Positions 1 to 5,126 of a stretch of DNA of 5,329 nt are shown piece by piece. Both the position numbers and the translations under genes were made by a program. How positions within the stretch are numbered: position 1 is the first letter of the stretch; every line of letters begins with the position of its first letter. Below the pieces are notes generated by a model. That model was not told the DNA's origin. It saw only the letters and a program-made list of their open reading frames with translations, and did no database searches. The stretch is from positions 1 to 5,329 of the forward strand of contig JAFNJA010000130.1 in assembly GCA_017601265.1 (NCBI GenBank). The letters are read 5' to 3'. The DNA is from Candidatus Brockarchaeota archaeon. Its GTDB lineage: Archaea > Thermoproteota > EX4484-205 > DTQO01.

Positions 1-1
1 C

Positions 2-643
2 GTGCTGGACTTGGAGTGCACGCTCTTCTTCAGGGTAACTGACCCGGCGGTCTTGGTCAGGAACCTGATACTTGACGAAGGAAAATACCTGGAGAAGGAC
101 GTCGACCAGAAGATCCACGAGGTGATGGAGGAGGTGGTTGCGTCAGAACTGTCGAAGCATAGGGCGTCGGACCTTCCCTTGCTGGCGGACGCGATAAAGG
201 AGAGCCTGAACAAAGAGATGGGCAACTGGGGGATGGAAGCGGCCGGCTTCACGCTCAACAGCTTAACCCAACCAAGGGACAAAATCAGGCCGATCGCGCG
301 CGAACCCGCGCCAGGCGCCGAGGTCCAAAGGGAGCCCATAATCCAAGTCCCGAAAGCGCCCGGCGTCGAGCTTCCAAAAGCCACGCAGCATCCGGCCGAG
401 TTTAGGAGTTTGTCCAAAAGGGAACAGCAACCGGTCGCGGGCAAGGGTTTGTCAACGGATGCTGATTGGGAGTCGAGGGCGAAGAAGTGGGTCCCGCTGT
501 CCAAGAGGGGTGAAGTGAAGTGCGACGGGTGCGCCAACGACGTCGATTGGTTCGCGGAGTGCGACCAAAACTGCCGTTCTTCGGGCAAGTGCAAGCTTTG
601 CAAGGAGTGCTTCGCGAAGAGGAATATGTGCGCTTTCGCCTGA
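2..643 (+). CDS. SPFH/band-7-like protein, C-terminal part, with eight-cysteine tail (5' partial)
   Basis: The reading frame is open at the left edge, so the GTG at position 2 is probably an internal Val and the true start lies upstream. Visible residues 3-90 match the second half of an SPFH (stomatin/prohibitin/flotillin) domain: a beta segment with FFRVTDP, an amphipathic helical stretch with DVDQKIHEVMEEVV, then NWGMEAAGFTLNSL, the usual 'wGi.v..f.l..i' ending. Residues 91-170 form a Pro/charged linker. The tail carries eight Cys at 174, 177, 187, 191, 197, 200, 203 and 210 (C-x2-C-x9-C-x3-C-x5-C-x2-C-x2-C-x6-C), probably binding zinc. SPFH proteins assemble oligomeric scaffolds on membranes, and some prokaryotic members carry C-terminal zinc ribbons. 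Any N-terminal membrane anchor would be outside the window. The gene ends in TGA, 11 bases before the stop of the convergent protease gene. The SPFH call is fairly sure; the cellular role is unknown. Confidence 0.7.
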   Translation: MLDLECTLFFRVTDPAVLVRNLILDEGKYLEKDVDQKIHEVMEEVVASELSKHRASDLPLLADAIKESLNKEMGNWGMEAAGFTLNSLTQPRDKIRPIAREPAPGAEVQREPIIQVPKAPGVELPKATQHPAEFRSLSKREQQPVAGKGLSTDADWESRAKKWVPLSKRGEVKCDGCANDVDWFAECDQNCRSSGKCKLCKECFAKRNMCAFA

Positions 644-654
644 CCGCCCGCCTG

Positions 655-1932
655 CTAGAGCCCTATCGTCATGCACCCGACCGTGGCAAGCAGGACTAGG
701 ACGTAAAAAGCTTTCCTGGATCCGCTGAGCGGGGTGACCTCGTCGAGTAGCTCCGGATGCGAGCCCCTCTGCATGGTGATGAACACCAAGATCAAGATCG
801 CCATCATGAAGAAACCCGAAACGAGCATAAGTACGAGCCCGATGGCCCAGACGATTTTCTGCGGCTTTCTGCCGAATACCGCGTAAGACACGTGGGCTCC
901 GTCAAGCTGCCAGACGGGCAGGAGTTGCAGGTAGGTCAGCAGGAAACCTGCCCAGCCCGCGTAAGCGACGGGGCTGAGGACGAGCGTGTACCCTTTCGGA
1001 ACTCTTGGCGCGACCGCGTAACCGACGATGTCGAAGAAGACGGACGTCGGCACTGGAACGAGCCCTTCCGCCGTTTCAGGCGTCATGGAGCTCGTCTTCA
1101 AGCCGATCGCCGACACGAGGATCGCGACCGCGAGCCCGGCGAGCGGGCCGCTGACGCCCAGATCGAAAAGCTCGTCCTTGTTCACCAGCGGCTTTGACTG
1201 GAAGATGACCGCTCCGAAGGTCCCTAGCGGCGGCGGGCCCGGAATGAAGTATGGCGGTGTGGACTCGGCCTGGTGGATGAAGCACGCCAATTTGTGGCCG
1301 AGCTCGTGCACCCCGAAGATCGATACCATCGAGAGCATGAACGAAAGGGTCGAAACGACCACGCCGGAACTTAGAAGCCTCCTTTCTGCCAACCCGACGC
1401 TCATCATGTAACCTGACAAGAGGATCGTGAGGCACGTTGCGGCGAAAAGTGGGAACCAGAGGCGCCTCGCCCCAATCAGCGACAGGCTTTCGGCTTTTTT
1501 GTAATTCGGCGGCAACCTCCCGACCGTTATGACCGCCTTGCCCTCCCTCATCCTAAGGAGGGGCACGTAGCCTTTCTCTTCCAGCTTCTTGACGAGGTTC
1601 TTGAAGTTTCGCTTCGAAAACCCCCCTTGCACGTGATAGTTCAGGAACCCCTCGCTTGGCGCGGACTCTAGAACTTTGAATTCGGTCTCGACGATTGGAA
1701 GAACCTCGCTGTCGTCAAACTTTTCCGGAGGCGGCGGGGGAGGTGGAGGCAACATCGCTGAAGGGGGGATTCGGTATTCGAAACCGCACCTCGTGCACCT
1801 GCCGCCGGAAAAGATCTGCTGGGCTTGGCAGTTCGGGCAGTACTCTATCTGCAGGCTGAGGCCGCACTCGGGGCAGTACGAGTAGAAATCGGGTATCTTT
1901 CCGTTGCACCGGGGGCACCTGAGCCTGGTCAT
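655..1932 (-). CDS. Site-2-type intramembrane zinc metalloprotease (peptidase M50, EGY-like) with N-terminal zinc ribbons
   Basis: A 425-residue membrane protease of the S2P/M50 family, which cuts substrates within or near the membrane. Two zinc-ribbon-like pairs come first: Cys 6/9 with 20/23, and Cys 32/35 with 46/49. An eight-proline run follows at 62-69, then a soluble domain (about 93-142, FSKRNFKNLVKKLEEKGYVP) like the region before the membrane part of EGY-type proteases. About six hydrophobic segments follow (near 158-182, 186-217, 258-278, 315-340, 360-386, 408-425). The catalytic HELGH is at 209-213 and the third zinc ligand is Asp344 in QLDGAH. GTFGA (237-241) and LFDLGVSGPLAG (256-266) are typical of the EGY-like branch. 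All catalytic residues are present. The frame is open up to an ATG at 2175, but the extra 81 residues look non-coding. I chose the ATG at 1932 because GGGAGGG precedes it by 6 bases, a TATA-like box lies about 34 bases upstream, and the zinc ribbon begins at once. The natural substrate is unknown. Confidence 0.9.
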   Translation of the reverse strand: MTRLRCPRCNGKIPDFYSYCPECGLSLQIEYCPNCQAQQIFSGGRCTRCGFEYRIPPSAMLPPPPPPPPEKFDDSEVLPIVETEFKVLESAPSEGFLNYHVQGGFSKRNFKNLVKKLEEKGYVPLLRMREGKAVITVGRLPPNYKKAESLSLIGARRLWFPLFAATCLTILLSGYMMSVGLAERRLLSSGVVVSTLSFMLSMVSIFGVHELGHKLACFIHQAESTPPYFIPGPPPLGTFGAVIFQSKPLVNKDELFDLGVSGPLAGLAVAILVSAIGLKTSSMTPETAEGLVPVPTSVFFDIVGYAVAPRVPKGYTLVLSPVAYAGWAGFLLTYLQLLPVWQLDGAHVSYAVFGRKPQKIVWAIGLVLMLVSGFFMMAILILVFITMQRGSHPELLDEVTPLSGSRKAFYVLVLLATVGCMTIGL

Positions 1933-1938
1933 TCGCCG

Positions 1939-1945
1939 CCCTCCC
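1939..1945 (-). promoter_or_regulatory. Shine-Dalgarno site of the M50 protease gene
   Basis: On the minus strand GGGAGGG ends 6 bases before the ATG at 1932. It is the best ribosome-binding match in the region and decides between this start and the upstream in-frame ATG at 2175. Confidence 0.6.
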
Positions 1946-1962
1946 AACGGCGCAAAGGCCCA

Positions 1963-1970
1963 CTTAAATG
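1963..1970 (-). promoter_or_regulatory. Archaeal TATA-like promoter box for the M50 protease gene
   Basis: The minus strand reads CATTTAAG, centred about 34 bases upstream of the ATG at 1932. With the usual archaeal spacing of about 25 bases from TATA centre to transcription start, the transcript would begin near 1940, giving a very short leader. That would place the start at or inside the GGGAGGG site, so the exact start is uncertain. No clear GAAA-type BRE is seen here, unlike the plus-strand genes. Confidence 0.45.
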
Positions 1971-2057
1971 CATGCCTCGCTCCGGGCTTGCTGGCCAACC
2001 GATCAAGTTCAGGCGACTTTTCAGAAGCTCCGTTCCAAGTGCGCGTCGCATCCGGAA

Positions 2058-2077
2058 CCCGGGCGCAAGCGCGCGGG
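2058..2077. repeat. Small imperfect GC hairpin in the intergenic region
   Basis: CCCG (2058-2061) pairs with CGGG (2074-2077). After one G/G mismatch, GCG (2063-2065) pairs with CGC (2070-2072) around a CAAG loop. No T-run follows on either strand, so it does not look like a terminator. In GC-rich DNA such a hairpin may arise by chance. Confidence 0.25.
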
Positions 2078-2107
2078 CAGGTCATTTGGAAGCCGAAGCG
2101 CAAGCTC

Positions 2108-2122
2108 GAAACCGATATATCG
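2108..2122 (+). promoter_or_regulatory. BRE/TATA-like promoter of the D-2-hydroxyacid dehydrogenase gene
   Basis: GAAAC at 2108-2112 (BRE-like) is followed by the 10-base perfect palindrome CGATATATCG at 2113-2122, which contains the TATA-like core. The core centre is about 42 bases before the ATG at 2159, so a transcript would start near 2143, just upstream of the ribosome-binding site. A second short palindrome, GTTAAC at 2135-2140, lies close to that predicted start and could be an operator half, though six bases is weak evidence. Confidence 0.55.
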
Positions 2123-2145
2123 CTTAGTCCGAGGTTAACGACCGT

Positions 2146-2154
2146 AAGGAGAGG
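2146..2154 (+). promoter_or_regulatory. Shine-Dalgarno site of the D-2-hydroxyacid dehydrogenase gene
   Basis: AAGGAGAGG ends 4 bases before the ATG at 2159. It is the strongest ribosome-binding match in the window and decides this start over the in-frame upstream ATG at 1904. Confidence 0.65.
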
Positions 2155-2158
2155 CCGC

Positions 2159-3181
2159 ATGCCCAAACCGCGCATCCTCTACCTCCCGACGCGGAGCCAC
2201 ACCGACCTGGTTTTCCAGCCGGAAACGTTCAAGCTGCTCTTGGAAAGTTTCGAGGTGAAGGTAAACGACCGGGGGGAGGACTACACGACAGAGCAGGTTG
2301 CAAGGGAGATAGAGCATTACGACGGGCTCGTTACCGGTTGGGGAACTCCCCCGCTGGACGGCTCGGTCTTCGAGAGGGCGAAGAAGCTTAGGATAATAGC
2401 GCATTCGGCCGGCTCTGTCAAGTACATGCTTTCCAAGGACGTGGTGCGCAGGTACGTCGTGCCGATGGGGATCTGCGTGTTCAGCGCGAACGAAGCAATA
2501 GCCTACAACGTAGCGGAGTCGACGATCGGGTACATGATAATGGCGAGCCGAAGGTTCATGGAACACGCCCTCGCGGTCCGGCACAAGAAGGCTTGGCGCG
2601 ACCCCAGCATACCTTGGAACGGGCAGTTCCTCAGCGGGAGCAGCGTCGGCGTCGTCGGGGCCAGCAAAGTCGGGCGACACGTCATTAGGCTCTTGAAACC
2701 TTTCGATGTCAAGATCTTCGTCTACGACCCGTACTTGCCGGAGCTTGAGGCCGAAAAGCTGGGCGTAACCAAAGCCGGCCTGGACGAGGTTTTTTCAAGG
2801 TGCGACATCTTGACGATCCACGCGCCCAGCACGGAAGAGACGTTCCACATGGTCGGGGAAAGGCAGCTGGCCCTCATGAAGGATGGCGCTTTGCTCGTGA
2901 ACACTTCGAGGGGGAGCGTCATAGACCACCAAGCCCTTTTGGCCAAGTGCAGGGAAGGCAGGATCCGCGTCGTTCTTGACGTCACCGATCCGGAGCCCCT
3001 GCCCCCAGACAGCCCTCTTAGGCTGTTGGAAAACGTCATCATAACCCCCCACATATCGGGCGCCGGCTATTACGGGTACCACAAGATAGGATCCTCGACG
3101 CTCCAAGCGTTGTTGGACTTCTTCGCGGGAAGGAAGGTCGAGGGGGAGGTTTCCTTCCAAAATTACGACGTCCTCGCGTAG
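2159..3181 (+). CDS. D-isomer-specific 2-hydroxyacid dehydrogenase, NAD-binding
   Basis: A 340-residue cytoplasmic oxidoreductase that should interconvert a 2-keto acid and a D-2-hydroxy acid with NAD(H). It has the family's two-domain layout: a catalytic domain from residues 1 to about 125 and about 300 onward, around a Rossmann domain. The cofactor loop is GVVGASKVG (164-172), with Ser169 where the GxGxxG motif has its second Gly. Asp190 in YDPY should bind the adenosine ribose and favour NAD over NADP. The catalytic triad is complete: Arg251 (NTSRG), Glu279 (DPEPLP) and His298 (TPHIS). There is no C-terminal ACT domain, so it is not a long-form serine-pathway phosphoglycerate dehydrogenase. 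The GAS(K/R)VG loop together with AHSAGSVK (81-88) recalls an uncharacterised subfamily that I remember mainly from bacteria, which hints at transfer. The substrate is not predictable; glyoxylate, hydroxypyruvate or a sugar-derived acid are options. A strong SD and a TATA-like box support the start. Confidence 0.88.
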   Translation: MPKPRILYLPTRSHTDLVFQPETFKLLLESFEVKVNDRGEDYTTEQVAREIEHYDGLVTGWGTPPLDGSVFERAKKLRIIAHSAGSVKYMLSKDVVRRYVVPMGICVFSANEAIAYNVAESTIGYMIMASRRFMEHALAVRHKKAWRDPSIPWNGQFLSGSSVGVVGASKVGRHVIRLLKPFDVKIFVYDPYLPELEAEKLGVTKAGLDEVFSRCDILTIHAPSTEETFHMVGERQLALMKDGALLVNTSRGSVIDHQALLAKCREGRIRVVLDVTDPEPLPPDSPLRLLENVIITPHISGAGYYGYHKIGSSTLQALLDFFAGRKVEGEVSFQNYDVLA

Positions 3182-3230
3182 CTTGCGGCCAGGTCCGGAG
3201 CGGTACTGGTCCGAACCTCCGAAGCGGTGG

Positions 3231-3242
3231 GAAACTTTATCC
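3231..3242 (+). promoter_or_regulatory. BRE/TATA-like promoter of the M14 peptidase gene
   Basis: GAAAC (3231-3235) followed by TTTAT (3236-3240) resembles an archaeal BRE/TATA pair. Its centre is about 38 bases before the ATG at 3276, predicting transcription from near 3264 and a leader of about 12 bases. It lies inside the frame that would be translated from a TTG at 3183, which argues against that longer start. Confidence 0.5.
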
Positions 3243-3275
3243 GGCTTCGACCGAAAGCAGGCGCTGGCCTGCGCC

Positions 3276-4424
3276 ATGGCGAATGGAACTGGAAACGGCG
3301 GCTTGCTGGGAGAGTTCGCCGTAACAGGGAGGTTTGACGGCGGAAACCCGCAGCGAAGCTCGGACATCGTGAAGGTCGACGAAGCGACGTTCGACGTCTT
3401 TCCTTACAGCGAGGACGGGGACGACAACTACATGTTCAGGGCAGACGTGAGGGTGTGCAGCAGCCACCGCGAACCAAGGCCCGTTACGTTGCGCTTCGAG
3501 TGGCGGGCTTGGCGAGCCGAAAGGTACATGGACTTGAGGGACACGTTCTTCTGCAGGCACGAGGAGGGCGAGTGGAAGCTCGTGCGCGGAAGGGTGGAGG
3601 GGAACGTGACGACCTTGACTTTGGTCATCCCGCCCGGCGAAACCGAGGTCAGCATGAACGCCGGTTACAACTACGAAAGACTCCAGACCTACGTCAGGTC
3701 CTTGAGGGGGAACCCGGACGCAAGCGCCCGCATAATAGGCTTCAGCGAGGAGAGCAGGAACATATGGTGCCTAACCCTCACGGACGGAAACGTTCCCGAC
3801 GGTGGAAAGCGCAAGTTGATGGCCATCGGCCGGGTGCACCCGTACGAAACGGCCAGCTCGTACTGCATAGAGGCGATGGTCAACTATTTGCTTGGCGGCG
3901 ATCCGAGAGCCAAGGAGCTGATGTCCAAATTCGTCTTCCACTTCATACCTATGCCCAACCCCGACGGGGTTTACAACGGCCTCTGCAAGCTGACGAAAGA
4001 AAACGGCCTCGACTTCTCGCACGGGAACATTCTCGCCTCCAAAGACAAAGCCGGAAAGACGCTCCTTTCGTTCGCCCGGGTTGCCAAGCCAGATTACGTC
4101 CTGGACGTACACAGCCTGATGGACAGGGAGTACGACCAAGTCGGTTCCAGCGACGAAAGGCTCCTCGGGCGCTTCATGAACCTCATGCCGGACCAAGCCG
4201 ACGTGGGAAGGCGTTGGACGATACTGAAGCAGAGGGGAAGGGAAGCTTTGGGGCCGAAGGAAAAGAGGACGGACTACGGTTTCACGAGTTTTTGCGTCGA
4301 GGAGCTAGGCGCGACGAAGTTCGTGCTGGGCTTCTCGTGGTTCGGTAGGAGTTTCGACAAGATGGAGAAGACTGCAATCAAAGCGCTGAATGCTTTGGCC
4401 TCGGCGATAATGGGCGTCGGATAG
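3276..4424 (+). CDS. M14-family zinc carboxypeptidase-like protein with atypical substrate pocket
   Basis: A 382-residue protein without signal peptide or membrane segment, so probably cytoplasmic. Residues about 35-130 look like a beta-rich N-terminal domain, and YNYERLQTYV (131-140) leads into the peptidase domain, an arrangement like cytosolic (AGBL/CCP-type) carboxypeptidases. Zinc ligands are His188 and Glu191 (HPYE) and His279 (DVHS). PMPNPDGVYNG (225-235) is the conserved M14 turn. The catalytic Glu is one of Glu342/343 (VEELG), and Tyr334 may match the family Tyr248. Where classical members have G-x-D-x-N-R, with Asn-Arg holding the substrate C-terminal carboxylate, this protein has GLDFSHG (244-250). 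The substrate may therefore not be a plain peptide C-terminus; a deacylase or amidase role is possible. The frame is open back to a TTG at 3183. I prefer the ATG at 3276 because a TATA-like box lies within that extension. No clear Shine-Dalgarno site is seen. Confidence 0.8.
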   Translation: MANGTGNGGLLGEFAVTGRFDGGNPQRSSDIVKVDEATFDVFPYSEDGDDNYMFRADVRVCSSHREPRPVTLRFEWRAWRAERYMDLRDTFFCRHEEGEWKLVRGRVEGNVTTLTLVIPPGETEVSMNAGYNYERLQTYVRSLRGNPDASARIIGFSEESRNIWCLTLTDGNVPDGGKRKLMAIGRVHPYETASSYCIEAMVNYLLGGDPRAKELMSKFVFHFIPMPNPDGVYNGLCKLTKENGLDFSHGNILASKDKAGKTLLSFARVAKPDYVLDVHSLMDREYDQVGSSDERLLGRFMNLMPDQADVGRRWTILKQRGREALGPKEKRTDYGFTSFCVEELGATKFVLGFSWFGRSFDKMEKTAIKALNALASAIMGVG

Positions 4425-4461
4425 CCTTGGCCGGAACGGGCGTTTGCGGAGGTTTTCGCCG

Positions 4462-4476
4462 GAAAGCTCATACGTT
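4462..4476 (+). promoter_or_regulatory. Weak BRE/TATA-like promoter of the macrodomain gene
   Basis: GAAAG (4462-4466) is followed by the weakly A/T-rich CTCATACGTT. The arrangement matches the GAAA-plus-TATA elements before the neighbouring genes, 51 bases ahead of the ATG at 4513, the same distance as for the dehydrogenase. The TATA part is poor, so this rests mainly on position. Confidence 0.3.
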
Positions 4477-4512
4477 TCCGAGGCCGAGGCGCACCGGCGC
4501 GGTTGATGAGGG

Positions 4513-5073
4513 ATGGAAGCGAAGGTAGGAAAGGCGCGCGTTCTGTTCATCAGGGGCGACATCACCGACCAGGAGACGGACGCGATAGTGAACGCTGCAA
4601 ACCCAAGCTTGATGGGAGGCGGAGGAGTGGACGGGGCGATCCACAGGAGAGGCGGCGAAGCCATACTCGAGGAATGCAAGAGGATAAGGGCGTCGAAGTG
4701 GCCGAACGGGTTGCCAACGGGCGAGGCCGTCATCACGTCCGGAGGGAAGCTGAAGGCCAAGCACGTGATACACACGGTCGGGCCCGTTTTCAGGGGAGGG
4801 GGCCGGGGAGAGGCCGGGCTCCTTGCGAGGGCTTACGCGAACTCGTTGAAGCTCGCCCTTGAAAACAAGATAAAAACGATATCGTTTCCGTCGATAAGCA
4901 CGGGTGCTTACGGTTACCCGTTGGAAGAGGCTTCCAAGATCGCCATCAGGTCGGTCGTGGAGTTCCTAAGGCAGAACGAGGGGATAGAGGAGGTCAGGTT
5001 CGTGCTTTTCAGCGACAGAGACCTGAGGGCCTACGAGGAAGCGGCGAAGCAGGTGCTGCGGCTGGATTCATAA
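4513..5073 (+). CDS. MacroD-type macrodomain protein, probable ADP-ribosyl / O-acetyl-ADP-ribose hydrolase
   Basis: A 186-residue single-domain cytoplasmic protein, the usual size for MacroD/YmdB-type enzymes, which bind ADP-ribose and remove it from acidic residues or deacetylate O-acetyl-ADP-ribose. All signature segments are in order: GDIT (15-18) contacting adenine, NAAN (27-30), the glycine loop with VDGAIH (35-44), PTGEAVIT (68-75), VIHTVGPV (85-92) and STGAYGYP (129-136) around the diphosphate and distal ribose. Asn30 and Asp40 match residues needed for hydrolysis in MacroD enzymes, so it is predicted active. The GGGVDGAIH loop sets it apart from the ADP-ribose-binding AF1521 type. The ATG at 4513 is the first possible start in this frame, because an in-frame TGA sits at 4507-4509. 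The ribosome-binding site is poor (GAGGG abuts the ATG). It lies 53 bases before the RuBisCO gene on the same strand. Confidence 0.92.
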   Translation: MEAKVGKARVLFIRGDITDQETDAIVNAANPSLMGGGGVDGAIHRRGGEAILEECKRIRASKWPNGLPTGEAVITSGGKLKAKHVIHTVGPVFRGGGRGEAGLLARAYANSLKLALENKIKTISFPSISTGAYGYPLEEASKIAIRSVVEFLRQNEGIEEVRFVLFSDRDLRAYEEAAKQVLRLDS

Positions 5074-5081
5074 AGACCGCG

Positions 5082-5093
5082 GAAAGCATAAAG
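5082..5093 (+). promoter_or_regulatory. BRE/TATA-like promoter of the RuBisCO gene
   Basis: GAAAG (5082-5086) is followed by CATAAAG (5087-5093), centred about 38 bases before the ATG at 5127 and predicting a transcript from near 5115 that just includes the GGGAG site. It shares the GAAA-plus-TATA layout and the 45-base distance seen before the M14 gene. It suggests RuBisCO can be transcribed apart from the macrodomain gene. Confidence 0.45.
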
Positions 5094-5116
5094 CGTTGAT
5101 TCCCAAGCTCTTCCTC

Positions 5117-5121
5117 GGGAG
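5117..5121 (+). promoter_or_regulatory. Shine-Dalgarno site of the RuBisCO gene
   Basis: GGGAG ends 5 bases before the ATG at 5127. An in-frame TAA at 5124-5126 directly abuts that ATG, so no upstream start is possible in this frame. Confidence 0.5.
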
Positions 5122-5126
5122 CCTAA

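Larger units (their letters stand above)
1933..2158. other. Divergent intergenic region between the protease and dehydrogenase genes
   Basis: This 226-base gap separates two divergently transcribed genes and contains a TATA-like box for each. Long frames cross it on both strands, but their translations are rich in Arg, Pro and Ala with no recognisable domain and read as GC-driven shadows. The middle (about 1980-2100) has a small GC hairpin at 2058-2077 and otherwise nothing I can name. I looked for a tRNA (T-loop GTTCRA with acceptor pairing) and for C/D-box RNA motifs and found neither. Confidence 0.5.

Noticed and set aside
1980..2100. Possible tRNA in the divergent intergenic region
   Set aside because: A minus-strand GGGTTCCGG loosely recalls a T-arm, but there is no GTTCRA loop, anticodon arm or acceptor pairing at the right distances.
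1904..2158. N-terminal extension of the dehydrogenase from an ATG at 1904
   Set aside because: The extension would overlap the divergent protease start and contains the TATA-like box and the strong AAGGAGAGG site. The family fold begins at MPKPRILYLP.
1933..2175. N-terminal extension of the M50 protease from an ATG at 2175
   Set aside because: The 81 extra residues have no recognisable domain and would overlap the start of the divergent dehydrogenase gene. A good Shine-Dalgarno site and a zinc ribbon begin exactly at the ATG at 1932.
2135..2680. Minus-strand open frame opposite the dehydrogenase
   Set aside because: Low-complexity, Arg/Pro/Val-rich translation with no domain, fully antisense to a well-supported gene. 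The other antisense frames at 2795-3367, 3771-4196 and 4305-4775 were rejected for the same reason.
3183..3275. Longer start (TTG at 3183) for the M14 peptidase
   Set aside because: The added residues show no domain, and a GAAAC-TTTAT promoter-like element sits within them. I cannot fully exclude it, since the ATG at 3276 has no clear Shine-Dalgarno site.
3455..4348. Long plus-strand open frame inside the M14 gene
   Set aside because: The translation is dominated by Arg, Gly, Pro and Gln, as expected for a shifted frame in GC-rich coding DNA, and the M14 frame has clear catalytic motifs.
4425..4461. GC-rich inverted segment after the M14 stop as a possible terminator
   Set aside because: Only a four-base GGCG/CGCC stem with a long loop can be drawn and no T-run follows, so it does not support a terminator call.
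4503..4512. TTGATGAG resembling a C box of an archaeal C/D-box guide RNA
   Set aside because: The base before TGATGA is T rather than a purine, and no properly spaced CTGA D box follows. It simply abuts the macrodomain start codon.
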